From NCBI GenBank assembly GCA_002402825.1, contig DHGP01000019.1:1-58516 (forward strand): a DNA stretch of 58,516 nt. The letters are read 5' to 3'. This document shows, piece by piece, positions 8,853-19,186 of this stretch (position 1 is its first letter; every line of letters begins with the position of its first letter). Source of the stretch: Firmicutes bacterium UBA4795 (GTDB lineage: Bacteria > Bacillota > Desulfotomaculia > Desulfotomaculales > Nap2-2B). Both the position numbers and the translations under genes were made by a program. The notes beneath the pieces were generated by a model. It saw only the letters and a program-made list of their open reading frames with translations. It was not told the DNA's origin and searched no databases.

Positions 8853-9261
8853 AGTTTTATTAGACGCAAATGTTGCTCTTCGTTATTTGCTAAAAGACCA
8901 GGAAGCGCTTTTTGAAGAAGCTTTGCAGATTATGAAACTGGCCCAGCAGGGCAAAATAAGACTTCATCTTGATCTGCTTACAATTGCTGAAATGGTATGG
9001 GTCCTGGATTCGTTTTACAAGTACCCCAGGCAACAGGTAGCCGATACGGTTAGCGCTTTTGCAAATACCGAAGAGGTTATTGTTGAAGAACGAGAACTGG
9101 TTTTTCGTGCTCTATCCGATTACGCTGCCTGCCGTGTTGACTTCGTAGACGCTTACCTGGCAGCCCGGGCAGCAAGTAACAACTGGCCGGTGATTACATT
9201 TGATAAGAATCATTTTAAGCGGTTGGGAGTGGAGATTTTTTCTGTTGGTAAGTCCTTGTAG
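8842..9261 (+). CDS. PIN-domain toxin of second VapBC pair
   Basis: About 139 residues from ATG 8842, preceded by AAGGGG; a longer frame from 8809 exists, but PIN homology starts right at 8842. PIN motifs are LLDANVALRYLL (first Asp), a Glu in TIAEMVWVL, VDFVDAYLA (acidic pair) and ITFDKNHF at the end. It would be an Mg-dependent RNase neutralised by the upstream antitoxin. Confidence 0.86.
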   Translation: MSLEVLLDANVALRYLLKDQEALFEEALQIMKLAQQGKIRLHLDLLTIAEMVWVLDSFYKYPRQQVADTVSAFANTEEVIVEERELVFRALSDYAACRVDFVDAYLAARAASNNWPVITFDKNHFKRLGVEIFSVGKSL

Positions 9262-9265
9262 ACGT

Positions 9266-9409
9266 ATGGAGTCAGGAAAATTTGATAGCATAAGGAAGAT
9301 AGCCAGAGAGAGTGCGCAGAAGATTAACTTGTACTTCTTTTACGGAGGGGAAGTGTCTTTTTTGTTGTTATTGAGATATAATTTACGGGACTGGATCTGG
9401 ATATTTTAG
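9266..9409 (+). CDS. Small hypothetical ORF before cas4
   Basis: 47 codons (MESGKFDSIRKIARESAQKI…). The N-terminal half resembles the first helix of MNT nucleotidyltransferases, but the GS motif is absent. It begins 5 bp after the PIN toxin stop and has no clear RBS. It may be a nucleotidyltransferase remnant or chance. The 137 bp from here to cas4 hold nothing I recognise beyond AT-rich DNA. Confidence 0.25.
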   Translation: MESGKFDSIRKIARESAQKINLYFFYGGEVSFLLLLRYNLRDWIWIF

Positions 9410-9546
9410 GATAACTCTGCGGTTGAGAGCTAATTGCCGATACTTATGTTTTCTTTGTCTTCTGTGGTTAAATTTAGTAACGTCTTGAAAACTTTACTGT
9501 AACCCTGTTCAAATGCGGTTTTCTTTTTGAAAAGAGGCGGTTTCTT

Positions 9547-10053
9547 ATGCCGGAACAAGACATTCACGTCAGCGGAACGCTGGTGTGGTACTATTACATT
9601 TGCTCGCGCGAAGTATGGCTTATTGGCCACCAGATTACTCCCGATCAGGATGACGCCAATGTTTCCCTGGGACGTTTCATCCAGGAATATTCCTACACCA
9701 GGGAGAAAAAAGAGCTTGTAGTCGGGCACAGCAAAATGGATGTATTTCATATGGGCAACGGTGAATTAGTTATTGGGGAAGTTAAAAAAAGTTCCCGTTA
9801 CCGCCAAAGTGCCCGGATGCAGTTGGCTTTTTACCTAAGTGAACTGCAACAACGGGGGATCAAAGCAAGAGGGGAATTACGCTTTCCGAAGGAGAAAAAG
9901 AGAGAAGAAGTCGTGCTGGACGAACAAACAGAGCGCGAACTTGACCAAACACGGCGGGAGATCTTGCGCATTCTCTATCTGCCACAACCACCTCTGCCCG
10001 TTAAGAACCGTTATTGTAAAAAATGTGCTTATGCCGAGTTTTGTTGGGCTTGA
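9547..10053 (+). CDS. cas4: Cas4 RecB-like Fe-S exonuclease (spacer pre-processing)
   Basis: 168 residues, a normal Cas4 length. The [4Fe-4S] cysteines are visible: C19 (YICSREVW) and C157, C160, C166 (YCKKCAYAEFC). The RecB nuclease core shows GEVKKSSR near residues 78-85 and the QLAFYL helix. Cas4 trims prespacers and enforces PAM choice with Cas1-Cas2. An AAGAGGCGG-like RBS precedes ATG 9547. It is separated from cas1 by 91 bp, so the adaptation genes form their own unit downstream of the toxin-antitoxin block. Confidence 0.93.
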   Translation: MPEQDIHVSGTLVWYYYICSREVWLIGHQITPDQDDANVSLGRFIQEYSYTREKKELVVGHSKMDVFHMGNGELVIGEVKKSSRYRQSARMQLAFYLSELQQRGIKARGELRFPKEKKREEVVLDEQTERELDQTRREILRILYLPQPPLPVKNRYCKKCAYAEFCWA

Positions 10054-10144
10054 TAGCTAAAAACATGGTATAATTAAGCAGGTTATATTTTGCGATGCCC
10101 CATGGTTTTATTTGTCATAAAAGCAAAGGAAATGGTGTTAGTCA

Positions 10145-11137
10145 TTGAAAAAGACGCTTTATATTTTTTCCAGTGGAGAACTGAAAAGGAAAGATAACAC
10201 TCTGTACTTTGATACCGAGAGCGGCCGGCGATTCATCCCCGTAGAAGATACCGGCGAGATTATGGTCTTTGGAGAAGTGGACGTAAACAAAAAGTTTCTG
10301 GAGTTTCTCTCTCAGAAAGAGATAATCCTTCATTATTTCAGCCACTATGGCTATTATATGGGCAGCTTTTACCCGCGGGAGCACCTTAACTCGGGTTACA
10401 TGATCTTAAGACAGGCCGAATACTATCTGGATGAGGAAAAACGTATGGCAATTGCCCGCTCCTTTGTTGCCGGCGCCGCCAGGAATATTCGTCAAGTGCT
10501 AAAATATTATTCTAACCGGGAAAAAGAAGTAGCAGAACCTTTAGCTTCTATAGAGAGCCTTATGAACGGAATAAATAATTGTGGAGAAATTGCTGCCCTA
10601 ATGGCTATAGAAGGCAACATGCGCGAGTATTATTATAAATCTTTTGATAAAATTATAGGCGATCCTGATTTCGCCTTTCGGGAGCGCACCCGCCGTCCCC
10701 CTAAAAATTTCCTGAATACTCTGATTAGCTTTGGCAATTCAATTATGTATACTATCTGCTTAAGCGAAATTTATAAGACGCATTTGGATCCGCGCATCGG
10801 CTATTTACATACCACTAACTTCCGGCGTTTTACACTAAACCTGGATGTAGCGGAAATTTTTAAACCAATAATTATTGATCGGTTGATTTTTACTCTTTTA
10901 GGGCGTAAAATGATTACCATCAGTGACTTCGAACGAGACACGGAAGGCGTAATATTAAAAGAAAAGGGCAAAAAATGTTTTGTTGAGCAATTAGAGGAAA
11001 AACTTAAAACCACAATTACGCACAGGGAAATTGGCCGACCTATATCGTATCGCCGGTTAGTTAGATTAGAATTGTACAAACTGGAGAAACACCTTATGGG
11101 TGAAAAAGAATATCAACCTTTTGTTGCCCAGTGGTAA
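10145..11137 (+). CDS. cas1: Cas1 integrase (type I-B)
   Basis: 330 residues, typical of subtype I-B Cas1. The metal site is intact: E156 in MAIEGNMREYYY, H222 in YLHTTNFRRF and the acidic pair D234/E237 in LNLDVAEIFKP. Cas1 with Cas2 inserts new spacers at the leader end of the array. It starts at TTG 10145 after AAAGGAAATGG. A possible TATAAT lies at 10069-10074. All catalytic residues are present, so adaptation should be active. Confidence 0.96.
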   Translation: MKKTLYIFSSGELKRKDNTLYFDTESGRRFIPVEDTGEIMVFGEVDVNKKFLEFLSQKEIILHYFSHYGYYMGSFYPREHLNSGYMILRQAEYYLDEEKRMAIARSFVAGAARNIRQVLKYYSNREKEVAEPLASIESLMNGINNCGEIAALMAIEGNMREYYYKSFDKIIGDPDFAFRERTRRPPKNFLNTLISFGNSIMYTICLSEIYKTHLDPRIGYLHTTNFRRFTLNLDVAEIFKPIIIDRLIFTLLGRKMITISDFERDTEGVILKEKGKKCFVEQLEEKLKTTITHREIGRPISYRRLVRLELYKLEKHLMGEKEYQPFVAQW

Positions 11138-11216
11138 ATATTTACTTGATTTTTTGTCGCCATTGCCATAACCTTAAGGTATTATTGGTTTCTTTTCGGC
11201 GTGGTGATCTAACAAT

Positions 11217-11480
11217 TTGTTCATTATCCTTGTTTATGATGTAAACGAGAAGCGCGTTGTGAAGGTATTGAAAAAATGCCGGCAGTATCTTCATTGGGTG
11301 CAAAATTCAGTCTTGGAGGGAGAGATTTCTGAAGCTGGCTTGAAAAAATTAAAAATTGAGTTGGAGAGAATCATTAAAAAGGATGAGGACTCTGTAATTA
11401 TTTACAGCCTTAGAACTACAAAGTATTCGTCCAGGGAAATAATGGGCATAGAAAAAGGCAGCCCGGGCAATATTCTTTAG
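11217..11480 (+). CDS. cas2: Cas2 (adaptation complex)
   Basis: 87 residues with the ferredoxin-fold opening FIILVYDVNEKRVVKVLKKC, where Asp8 lies at the end of strand 1, and the WVQNSVLEGEI strand. It bridges two Cas1 dimers during spacer integration. TTG 11217 is the only sensible start; the RBS is weak (GTGGTGAT). The gene ends 214 bp before the first repeat, which places leader and array immediately downstream. Confidence 0.94.
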   Translation: MFIILVYDVNEKRVVKVLKKCRQYLHWVQNSVLEGEISEAGLKKLKIELERIIKKDEDSVIIYSLRTTKYSSREIMGIEKGSPGNIL

Positions 11481-11694
11481 CTATGAAGAATAAAAACATA
11501 AATAATGCTGTCGACTCCTGTTAACGTATAACTCACAGAGGTTCGACGACAATTAACAAGTTACCAGATAAACTTAGGAACCCACAAACCACACCGTTTT
11601 ATCGTTAATAATTGTTGGGGTTTAACCTGATCCAAAAATACGAAAAGATATTGAAAAAAAAAGAGAAAGTCTTATTTTTATGGCAAATAAATTA
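11481..11694 (+). promoter_or_regulatory. CRISPR leader
   Basis: 214 bp of AT-rich, non-coding DNA between cas2 and repeat 1, ending in long A and T runs (11650-11690). This is the standard position and composition of a leader that carries the pre-crRNA promoter and the Cas1-Cas2 docking site. An imperfect inverted pair (GTCGAC near 11511 and GTTCGACGAC near 11541) could be a docking structure. Confidence 0.75.
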
Positions 11695-14600
11695 GTTTTT
11701 AGCCTGCCTAAGAGGAATTGAAAGGAAGCGAATTTTAAGCGGGCAATGAAAAAGTTTTTCCGTTTTTAGCCTGCCTAAGAGGAATTGAAAGCCAGAGCAC
11801 AAAAATTTAAAATCGGGGTGGACAGACGTTTTTAGCCTGCCTAAGAGGAATTGAAAGATTAAGAGAACGCCATTACTGCCGGAATGGGCTATAAAGTTTT
11901 TAGCCTGCCTAAGAGGAATTGAAAGTTCTGGGCGGGTACTTCGTGCAGGAAAGCGCTACAAGTTTTTAGCCTGCCTAAGAGGAATTGAAAGCTACTACCA
12001 AAATACAGGTCAAAGAATTGCCCTCGTTGGTTTTTAGCCTGCCTAAGAGGAATTGAAAGCATCACCGGCGGCACGGGCGCGGGCCAGAGTAAGCGGAGTT
12101 TTTAGCCTGCCTAAGAGGAATTGAAAGGGTTTGGCAAAAGGTCTGGAGATAACCAAAGAGGAGTGTTTTTAGCCTGCCTAAGAGGAATTGAAAGACAGAC
12201 TTGGGTAAGGAAATCGGCCAGGCCGCCGGTGTTTTTAGCCTGCCTAAGAGGAATTGAAAGATGTAATCCGTGTAATCCGTTCCCGGACCCGCGTGCCGTT
12301 TTTAGCCTGCCTAAGAGGAATTGAAAGTTTCCCACGATTGAAACTCCTTTGCAATAAGTCGCAAGGTTTTTAGCCTGCCTAAGAGGAATTGAAAGAAGCA
12401 GATGACTGCCGGGACTCCGTCCGAGGGCGGCGTTTTTAGCCTGCCTAAGAGGAATTGAAAGTTCCTGATAACGGTAATAGCCGCATTAAGATTGTCTTTG
12501 TTTTTAGCCTGCCTAAGAGGAATTGAAAGCTGTAAGCGGGGGAACGCTGGCAAGAGTGACCGACACTGTTTTTAGCCTGCCTAAGAGGAATTGAAAGCCT
12601 GCGAAACGTGGCGAAGTGGCTTGATCCGTCTGAGTTTTTAGCCTGCCTAAGAGGAATTGAAAGACCAGCAAAGCCCAGGAGTTCGCCGACCAGGGCGATC
12701 CGTTTTTAGCCTGCCTAAGAGGAATTGAAAGAAATCGAAGGGCCAGGAAGTGCTGGACAAACTGGCCGTTTTTAGCCTGCCTAAGAGGAATTGAAAGTAC
12801 AAACTCAAGCGGCCAGCTTCAGGGCAATGTAGGTTTTTAGCCTGCCTAAGAGGAATTGAAAGACAGACTTGGGTAAAGAAATCGGCCAGGCAGCCGGTAC
12901 GGTTTTTAGCCTGCCTAAGAGGAATTGAAAGACTTCGGCTACACAAACGAATTGCGCTCATACGTCTGTGTTTTTAGCCTGCCTAAGAGGAATTGAAAGC
13001 AAGATGCTGGGCAACCTCTCCAAACGGGGCGTTGACCGTTTTTAGCCTGCCTAAGAGGAATTGAAAGCAGTATCCTGCGCCGACGTGCTGCCCGGCGGCA
13101 CGGTTTTTAGCCTGCCTAAGAGGAATTGAAAGGCGTCATTTGCTAGAAATTCAATAGCTTACGACCAGAGTTTTTAGCCTGCCTAAGAGGAATTGAAAGC
13201 ACCGAATTACTACCGGAATATCGGCGGTTCAGCGGGTTTTTAGCCTGCCTAAGAGGAATTGAAAGCTGGGAGGGTGCGGCTTCCGCGTGCGCCACCAGCA
13301 ACAGTTTTTAGCCTGCCTAAGAGGAATTGAAAGACGCAAACAATCGGGCCTGGGTAGGTATCCGACAGGTTTTTAGCCTGCCTAAGAGGAATTGAAAGAT
13401 GGGGATGTTTTGGTCATAGACACCGGGAAGATGACGGGTTTTTAGCCTGCCTAAGAGGAATTGAAAGCTCACTTTCAAAATTCCTGCCGTGAGCGAAAAG
13501 CTACAGTTTTTAGCCTGCCTAAGAGGAATTGAAAGCTCGAAGTTGACAACCGTATTGTCGAATCTCGGCGCAACGTTTTTAGCCTGCCTAAGAGGAATTG
13601 AAAGTATAAGTGAGGAGGAATTAAAAGAAAAGGCTATTCTTGGTTTTTAGCCTGCCTAAGAGGAATTGAAAGAGAGTAACTGGAGTACTGTACCTAATAA
13701 TACTTCAACCGTTTTTAGCCTGCCTAAGAGGAATTGAAAGCGTTTGAAATACTTGCTAACGCGATAATAAAAATAAGTTTTTAGCCTGCCTAAGAGGAAT
13801 TGAAAGTTGTGATGGTAGAGAGTTTATCCTTGCCGACCCCGGTTTTTAGCCTGCCTAAGAGGAATTGAAAGTGACGAAAGAATACGAAGAAGTGGAGAAA
13901 ATGAAGGCGTTTTTAGCCTGCCTAAGAGGAATTGAAAGCCGGCATGCATGAGATTAGGACTTCTCAGGAGAGCATCCGTTTTTAGCCTGCCTAAGAGGAA
14001 TTGAAAGATGCAAGTAACTATTATTGTCTTTATACGAGTACTAGGTTTTTAGCCTGCCTAAGAGGAATTGAAAGCGGGCAAAAATGGCCGATATGCTGTC
14101 TCAGGCGGGAAGTTTTTAGCCTGCCTAAGAGGAATTGAAAGTTTGAAAGCTTAAAACCGGCCATGGAAAGTGCTTTGGGTTTTTAGCCTGCCTAAGAGGA
14201 ATTGAAAGTCAGTCTACCGAGCTTAAGTGGCTATGGGGCACGGGGTTTTTAGCCTGCCTAAGAGGAATTGAAAGAGAGTAACTGGAGTACTGTACCTGAT
14301 AATACTTCAAGTTTTTAGCCTGCCTAAGAGGAATTGAAAGAAAGCAGTGTCCTATGTAGGTCGAGACCTCTATATGTTTTTAGCCTGCCTAAGAGGAATT
14401 GAAAGGCTGCAGGTCAACCACCTGGACAACCATCTATACCTCCGTTTTTAGCCTGCCTAAGAGGAATTGAAAGATTTTTCAATTTCTATTTTAAGACTAT
14501 CTATTTCCGTTTTTAGCCTGCCTAAGAGGAATTGAAAGAGGCCATCGCTTTTTCACCCGCTACACTTTCTCCAGCGTTTTTAGCCTGCCTAAGAGGAATT

Positions 14601-17600
14601 GAAAGTCTCTAATAATATCTGCGAAAGTAGCGGGTTGGACGGGTTTTTAGCCTGCCTAAGAGGAATTGAAAGATGGAAATAAAGCTAACCAAACAACAGG
14701 AAACCAAGTTTTTAGCCTGCCTAAGAGGAATTGAAAGCCGTTCAGGTGCGGGTGATAAAACATAAATATAACGGTTTTTAGCCTGCCTAAGAGGAATTGA
14801 AAGGCGGAGACGTTTTAGTCATAGATACCGGTAAAATGACGGTTTTTAGCCTGCCTAAGAGGAATTGAAAGCAAGGTTGGTAGGTCACCTACTCTTGTTG
14901 TTGCCGAGTTTTTAGCCTGCCTAAGAGGAATTGAAAGACTCATCAGACTGCGATGGTAACCTAGTAACCAATAAGTTTTTAGCCTGCCTAAGAGGAATTG
15001 AAAGAAAATGTTCGCCAAAGGCCTTTAACTCTATCTTATTGTTTTTAGCCTGCCTAAGAGGAATTGAAAGCTCAGAAGAGGAAGCAACCAGAGTAACAAA
15101 TCAGCTAGTTTTTAGCCTGCCTAAGAGGAATTGAAAGCGAAAAAGGTTCTACTATTCGTTCCCGTAGCAATTGGGTTTTTAGCCTGCCTAAGAGGAATTG
15201 AAAGTCTGGGTAATACTGCTAGTAGCACTGGAGCAGATAGTTTTTAGCCTGCCTAAGAGGAATTGAAAGCAGAGGGGGTGTAAAAGATGAGAGGTGGATT
15301 GTATAAGTTTTTAGCCTGCCTAAGAGGAATTGAAAGATATCAGTCCGTGATTTCCACAACCATATACATGAAGTTTTTAGCCTGCCTAAGAGGAATTGAA
15401 AGGTGCTGCTGGCGGTGGAACAGTTTTCTTCCCCATTGGGTTTTTAGCCTGCCTAAGAGGAATTGAAAGCAGTGATACAAAGTTTTATATGCTCAAGATA
15501 AGGAAGGGTTTTTAGCCTGCCTAAGAGGAATTGAAAGCTGTCCACTGTGGCAACCTTGGTTGACCCGTTGTAAGTTTTTAGCCTGCCTAAGAGGAATTGA
15601 AAGTATGTTTTGCATGGATAACGAGCCAGGTGCAGAAATTGTTTTTAGCCTGCCTAAGAGGAATTGAAAGCAATAGTACTGCCTATAATTCTACTAGAAA
15701 TAAAACTGTTTTTAGCCTGCCTAAGAGGAATTGAAAGAAGGCGGCGAAAGAAGCCATCGAAGAAGAAATGCCTAGGTTTTTAGCCTGCCTAAGAGGAATT
15801 GAAAGGGAGGAATCAATATGGATAAAATTCTTGAAATGCGTCAGTTTTTAGCCTGCCTAAGAGGAATTGAAAGATCTGTATAATAATCTGTCTAATGCGG
15901 TTACTACCTTGGTTTTTAGCCTGCCTAAGAGGAATTGAAAGAGCGGAACGTGTCTGTACTGCCTGCTGAACAAAGGGTTTTTAGCCTGCCTAAGAGGAAT
16001 TGAAAGTGCCATCATAAGTAGCCCGTGGCTGACCATACGCCCCGTTTTTAGCCTGCCTAAGAGGAATTGAAAGTCAATATCCAGTATGCCTCCATCATCA
16101 GTGTGGTTTCCGTTTTTAGCCTGCCTAAGAGGAATTGAAAGTTTAAACAAAACAACATATTCGGTTATTAATAAAATAGTTTTTAGCCTGCCTAAGAGGA
16201 ATTGAAAGAACAACCTCTTTAAGGAGGGGAATTATGGGGCTATTGTTTTTAGCCTGCCTAAGAGGAATTGAAAGAAGAAACTGGTATATTGACAGAGTGG
16301 GGCACATTTTCTGGTTTTTAGCCTGCCTAAGAGGAATTGAAAGTAGTAAATTAGTAAATACCATAATTATCAAAAACTTAGTTTTTAGCCTGCCTAAGAG
16401 GAATTGAAAGGCTGGAAAAAAAGTAAATTGGGGGTGGGGCTGGATGGTTTTTAGCCTGCCTAAGAGGAATTGAAAGTCTGGAACAATACGGGTCAAACTT
16501 CGACTTCGGGGGTTTTTAGCCTGCCTAAGAGGAATTGAAAGGCAGCCTACTGTCAGTCGTATGGAAGGTGGGTCGATGCCGTTTTTAGCCTGCCTAAGAG
16601 GAATTGAAAGAAAATAAGCAAGGTATCACCTCCAAAAAACCACCTTGTTTTTAGCCTGCCTAAGAGGAATTGAAAGAACGACAACGAACCAAAGCCGCGT
16701 CCTATCGTACCAAAGTTTTTAGCCTGCCTAAGAGGAATTGAAAGCGGAGATAACGGAACTTTCAAGACAACCCTTTTTGGTTTTTAGCCTGCCTAAGAGG
16801 AATTGAAAGTCGCCAGCGATCCAGCGCTTGCTAAACTTCCCCTTATGTTTTTAGCCTGCCTAAGAGGAATTGAAAGTGATTGTCAAGTTTGCGACCATTG
16901 CCACCGGTGCCGTGTTTTTAGCCTGCCTAAGAGGAATTGAAAGACCGTCATAACCGATCCGACAAACGCCTGGATACTGCGGTTTTTAGCCTGCCTAAGA
17001 GGAATTGAAAGCCAAGTCCTATAAACGCAAAGATTCCACTGCTCATTGTTTTTAGCCTGCCTAAGAGGAATTGAAAGCGTTTCAATGGCGGCTATGTTGT
17101 TCATGCGTTTATGTTTTTAGCCTGCCTAAGAGGAATTGAAAGACTGCTGAGGAGTTGGCGGCGTGCGAAAATAGAGAGGTTTTTAGCCTGCCTAAGAGGA
17201 ATTGAAAGTATTGATAAAGACGGCACTAATGCTACGGCAGAATCGGTTTTTAGCCTGCCTAAGAGGAATTGAAAGATCGGGCAATGCGCCACGAACAACC
17301 GAAGCGGTCGAGTTTTTAGCCTGCCTAAGAGGAATTGAAAGCTGTGAAGGTTCCCCTGAATGAATTCAGGGGCTTCTAGTTTTTAGCCTGCCTAAGAGGA
17401 ATTGAAAGTTGATACCATTGGTGCAGAAAACATAAAACTGCTCCGTTTTTAGCCTGCCTAAGAGGAATTGAAAGTGCAGGATGGCGGCGGGCGAATCCGG
17501 CAACTATGGGTTTTTAGCCTGCCTAAGAGGAATTGAAAGTGGAGACCCATGCGCAAAAGATAGCCGATAGCCGACGGTTTTTAGCCTGCCTAAGAGGAAT

Positions 17601-18473
17601 TGAAAGTTTTTATCCCGGCCAAATTATTTCCGTAGAAGATGATTTGGTTTTTAGCCTGCCTAAGAGGAATTGAAAGTTTTCAGATTGAAGATATCTGCCG
17701 GTGGTTCCGGATGCCGTTTTTAGCCTGCCTAAGAGGAATTGAAAGCACGACCAGCCGAACCCAGAAATGACATCTTTCACTTGTTTTTAGCCTGCCTAAG
17801 AGGAATTGAAAGCATCCTCCAAGCGCGAGGCTTTCCGCAGGTTAAATTCAGTTTTTAGCCTGCCTAAGAGGAATTGAAAGACCAGCGGAACAGTTTTTCA
17901 TCGGAGGGGTTTTCCTTAGGTTTTTAGCCTGCCTAAGAGGAATTGAAAGACTGCTGAGGAGTTGGCGGCGTGCGAAAATAGAGAGGGTTTTTAGCCTGCC
18001 TAAGAGGAATTGAAAGCTAAACACATTTTGAGCACCTAAAATACTAATTCCGTTTTTAGCCTGCCTAAGAGGAATTGAAAGCTGAAAGGTCTATTGGCAA
18101 AACGGTATGGTCAAGAGGTTTTTAGCCTGCCTAAGAGGAATTGAAAGTTGTATGTGATTCGCCTGAAGAGAAAAAACAGATAAGTTTTTAGCCTGCCTAA
18201 GAGGAATTGAAAATCAAGGCAGGGTACGATCCGATACCCGACGATTTAGAGCGTTTTTAGCCTGCCTAAGAGGAATTGAAACACCTGCTATTCTGGCGAA
18301 CGGTCGAAAGTAGCAGGGTTTTTAGCCTGCCTAAGAGGAATTGAAACTTGTCCTCTGGCAGGAGGATTATCTACCAATAATTTCAGTTTTTAGCCTGCCT
18401 AAGAGGAATTGAAACGCTTCTTCAGGTTTGGCTAAAGCTGCAAAAAGTGAAGTTTTTAGCCTGCCTAAGAGGA
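11695..18473 (+). CRISPR. Type I-B CRISPR array, about 101 spacers
   Basis: 30-nt repeats beginning GTTTTTAGCCTGC and ending AGGAATTGAAAG recur every 64-69 nt. My hand count is 101 complete repeats plus a final repeat cut after 22 nt (18452-18473). Spacers are 34-39 nt. The leader and cas2 lie on the left, so transcription is to the right and the newest spacers are near 11725. Repeats 1-97 end in G, repeat 98 (18184) ends in A, and repeats 99-101 end in C. The last 8 nt would be the crRNA 5' handle made by Cas6. Several spacers are near-duplicates (see findings). Confidence 0.98.
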
Positions 18474-18519
18474 GCAGGAGATAACTTGCTTTAAGAGTTT
18501 ATTAGGAGGCTTATGGACG

Positions 18520-18762
18520 ATGCGGGAAAAGCTTAATATGCCTGACGATGCTCTTAGGTGCTTTATGAAGGCCGGCACGTTTGAAGAATGTATGGATATT
18601 TTAAAAGCAACTTTTCCCGGCGTGTATCCGGATATACAATTTAACCAGCTCCCTGACAAGGTTAACCGGCATATGATGACAGTAATGAAACGTAACGCCA
18701 GGGATTTATACGATTCACCGAGGGATCCAAAGGGTTTTTCCCGTATTCTATACAAAAAATAG
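18520..18762 (+). CDS. Unknown 80-residue protein beside the CRISPR array
   Basis: I do not recognise this family. It starts at ATG 18520 with a strong RBS (AGGAGG, 18504-18509) and encodes an 80-residue, mostly helical protein (ALRCFMKAGTFEECMDILKA at residues 11-30, then MMTVMKRNARDLY). Two Cys and no membrane segment are seen. It begins 47 bp after the truncated last repeat, so its upstream DNA was probably replaced by the array. A weak hairpin with a T run follows at about 18790-18820. It could be a defence-associated small protein, but nothing in the sequence proves this. Confidence 0.6.
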   Translation: MREKLNMPDDALRCFMKAGTFEECMDILKATFPGVYPDIQFNQLPDKVNRHMMTVMKRNARDLYDSPRDPKGFSRILYKK

Positions 18763-18889
18763 CAAACTTTAACGGTTTAAACAGTGGATAAGAGCCTTTT
18801 AAAGGGCCTTTATTTTTTGGCAAGGGCGAAAGAATCTTTAGGGAGATGAACCAATAGAGGTAAGATGGTAGCATCGGGCAACGGGCGAA

Positions 18890-19186
18890 ATGACCGATGG
18901 TACTGATGCAGTGATTTATCTTCAAGCAGGCGTTTCCGGAGAAATCAAACCGGAAGATATCTTACTGGCGCCGGGCGTAAACCTGAACGTCCTGAAGGCC
19001 GGGGATGAATATTCGGTGGGGGTGGTGGTGGAGGTACCGATTGGCCGATCCAAACGCGGGTGGAATTACAAACAGTCAGCCATTCAGGCTGAACTGAACC
19101 TTTGTGCCTGCCGTAAGGGAAGGCAGAAATTTGTGCAAACCAAACTCCTTCCATATTTTTTCTTAGACGAGGTAACCCCAGTTTAA
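18890..19186 (+). pseudogene. Hypothetical protein, probably 5'-truncated
   Basis: 98 codons. The stretch from TDGTDAVIYLQAGVSG to VVVEVPIGRSKRGWNY reads like a real, compact domain. The frame continues upstream for six sense-looking codons (HRATGE) to a stop at 18869 with no RBS, suggesting that the 5' part of a larger gene is lost. The last 35 residues are less protein-like and may come from a frameshift. I cannot assign a function. Confidence 0.4.

Noticed and set aside
9430..9750. 106-codon minus-strand frame over the start of cas4
   Set aside because: Antisense to the clear Cas4 coding sequence, with no RBS or homology.
10044..10074. Possible promoter ahead of cas1 (TTGGGC…TATAAT)
   Set aside because: The spacer is 19 bp and the -35 is poor; cas1 may be read from cas4.
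11889..17298. Many minus- and plus-strand open frames of 60-118 codons (repeating peptides such as SIPLRQAKN and FQFLLGRLKT)
   Set aside because: They are translations of CRISPR repeats and spacers, which stay open by chance because the repeat lacks stops in some frames.
18781..18825. Possible terminator after the 80-residue gene (GCCTTTTAAAGGGC then T run)
   Set aside because: The palindrome leaves almost no loop and has a mismatch, so I did not list it as a firm terminator.
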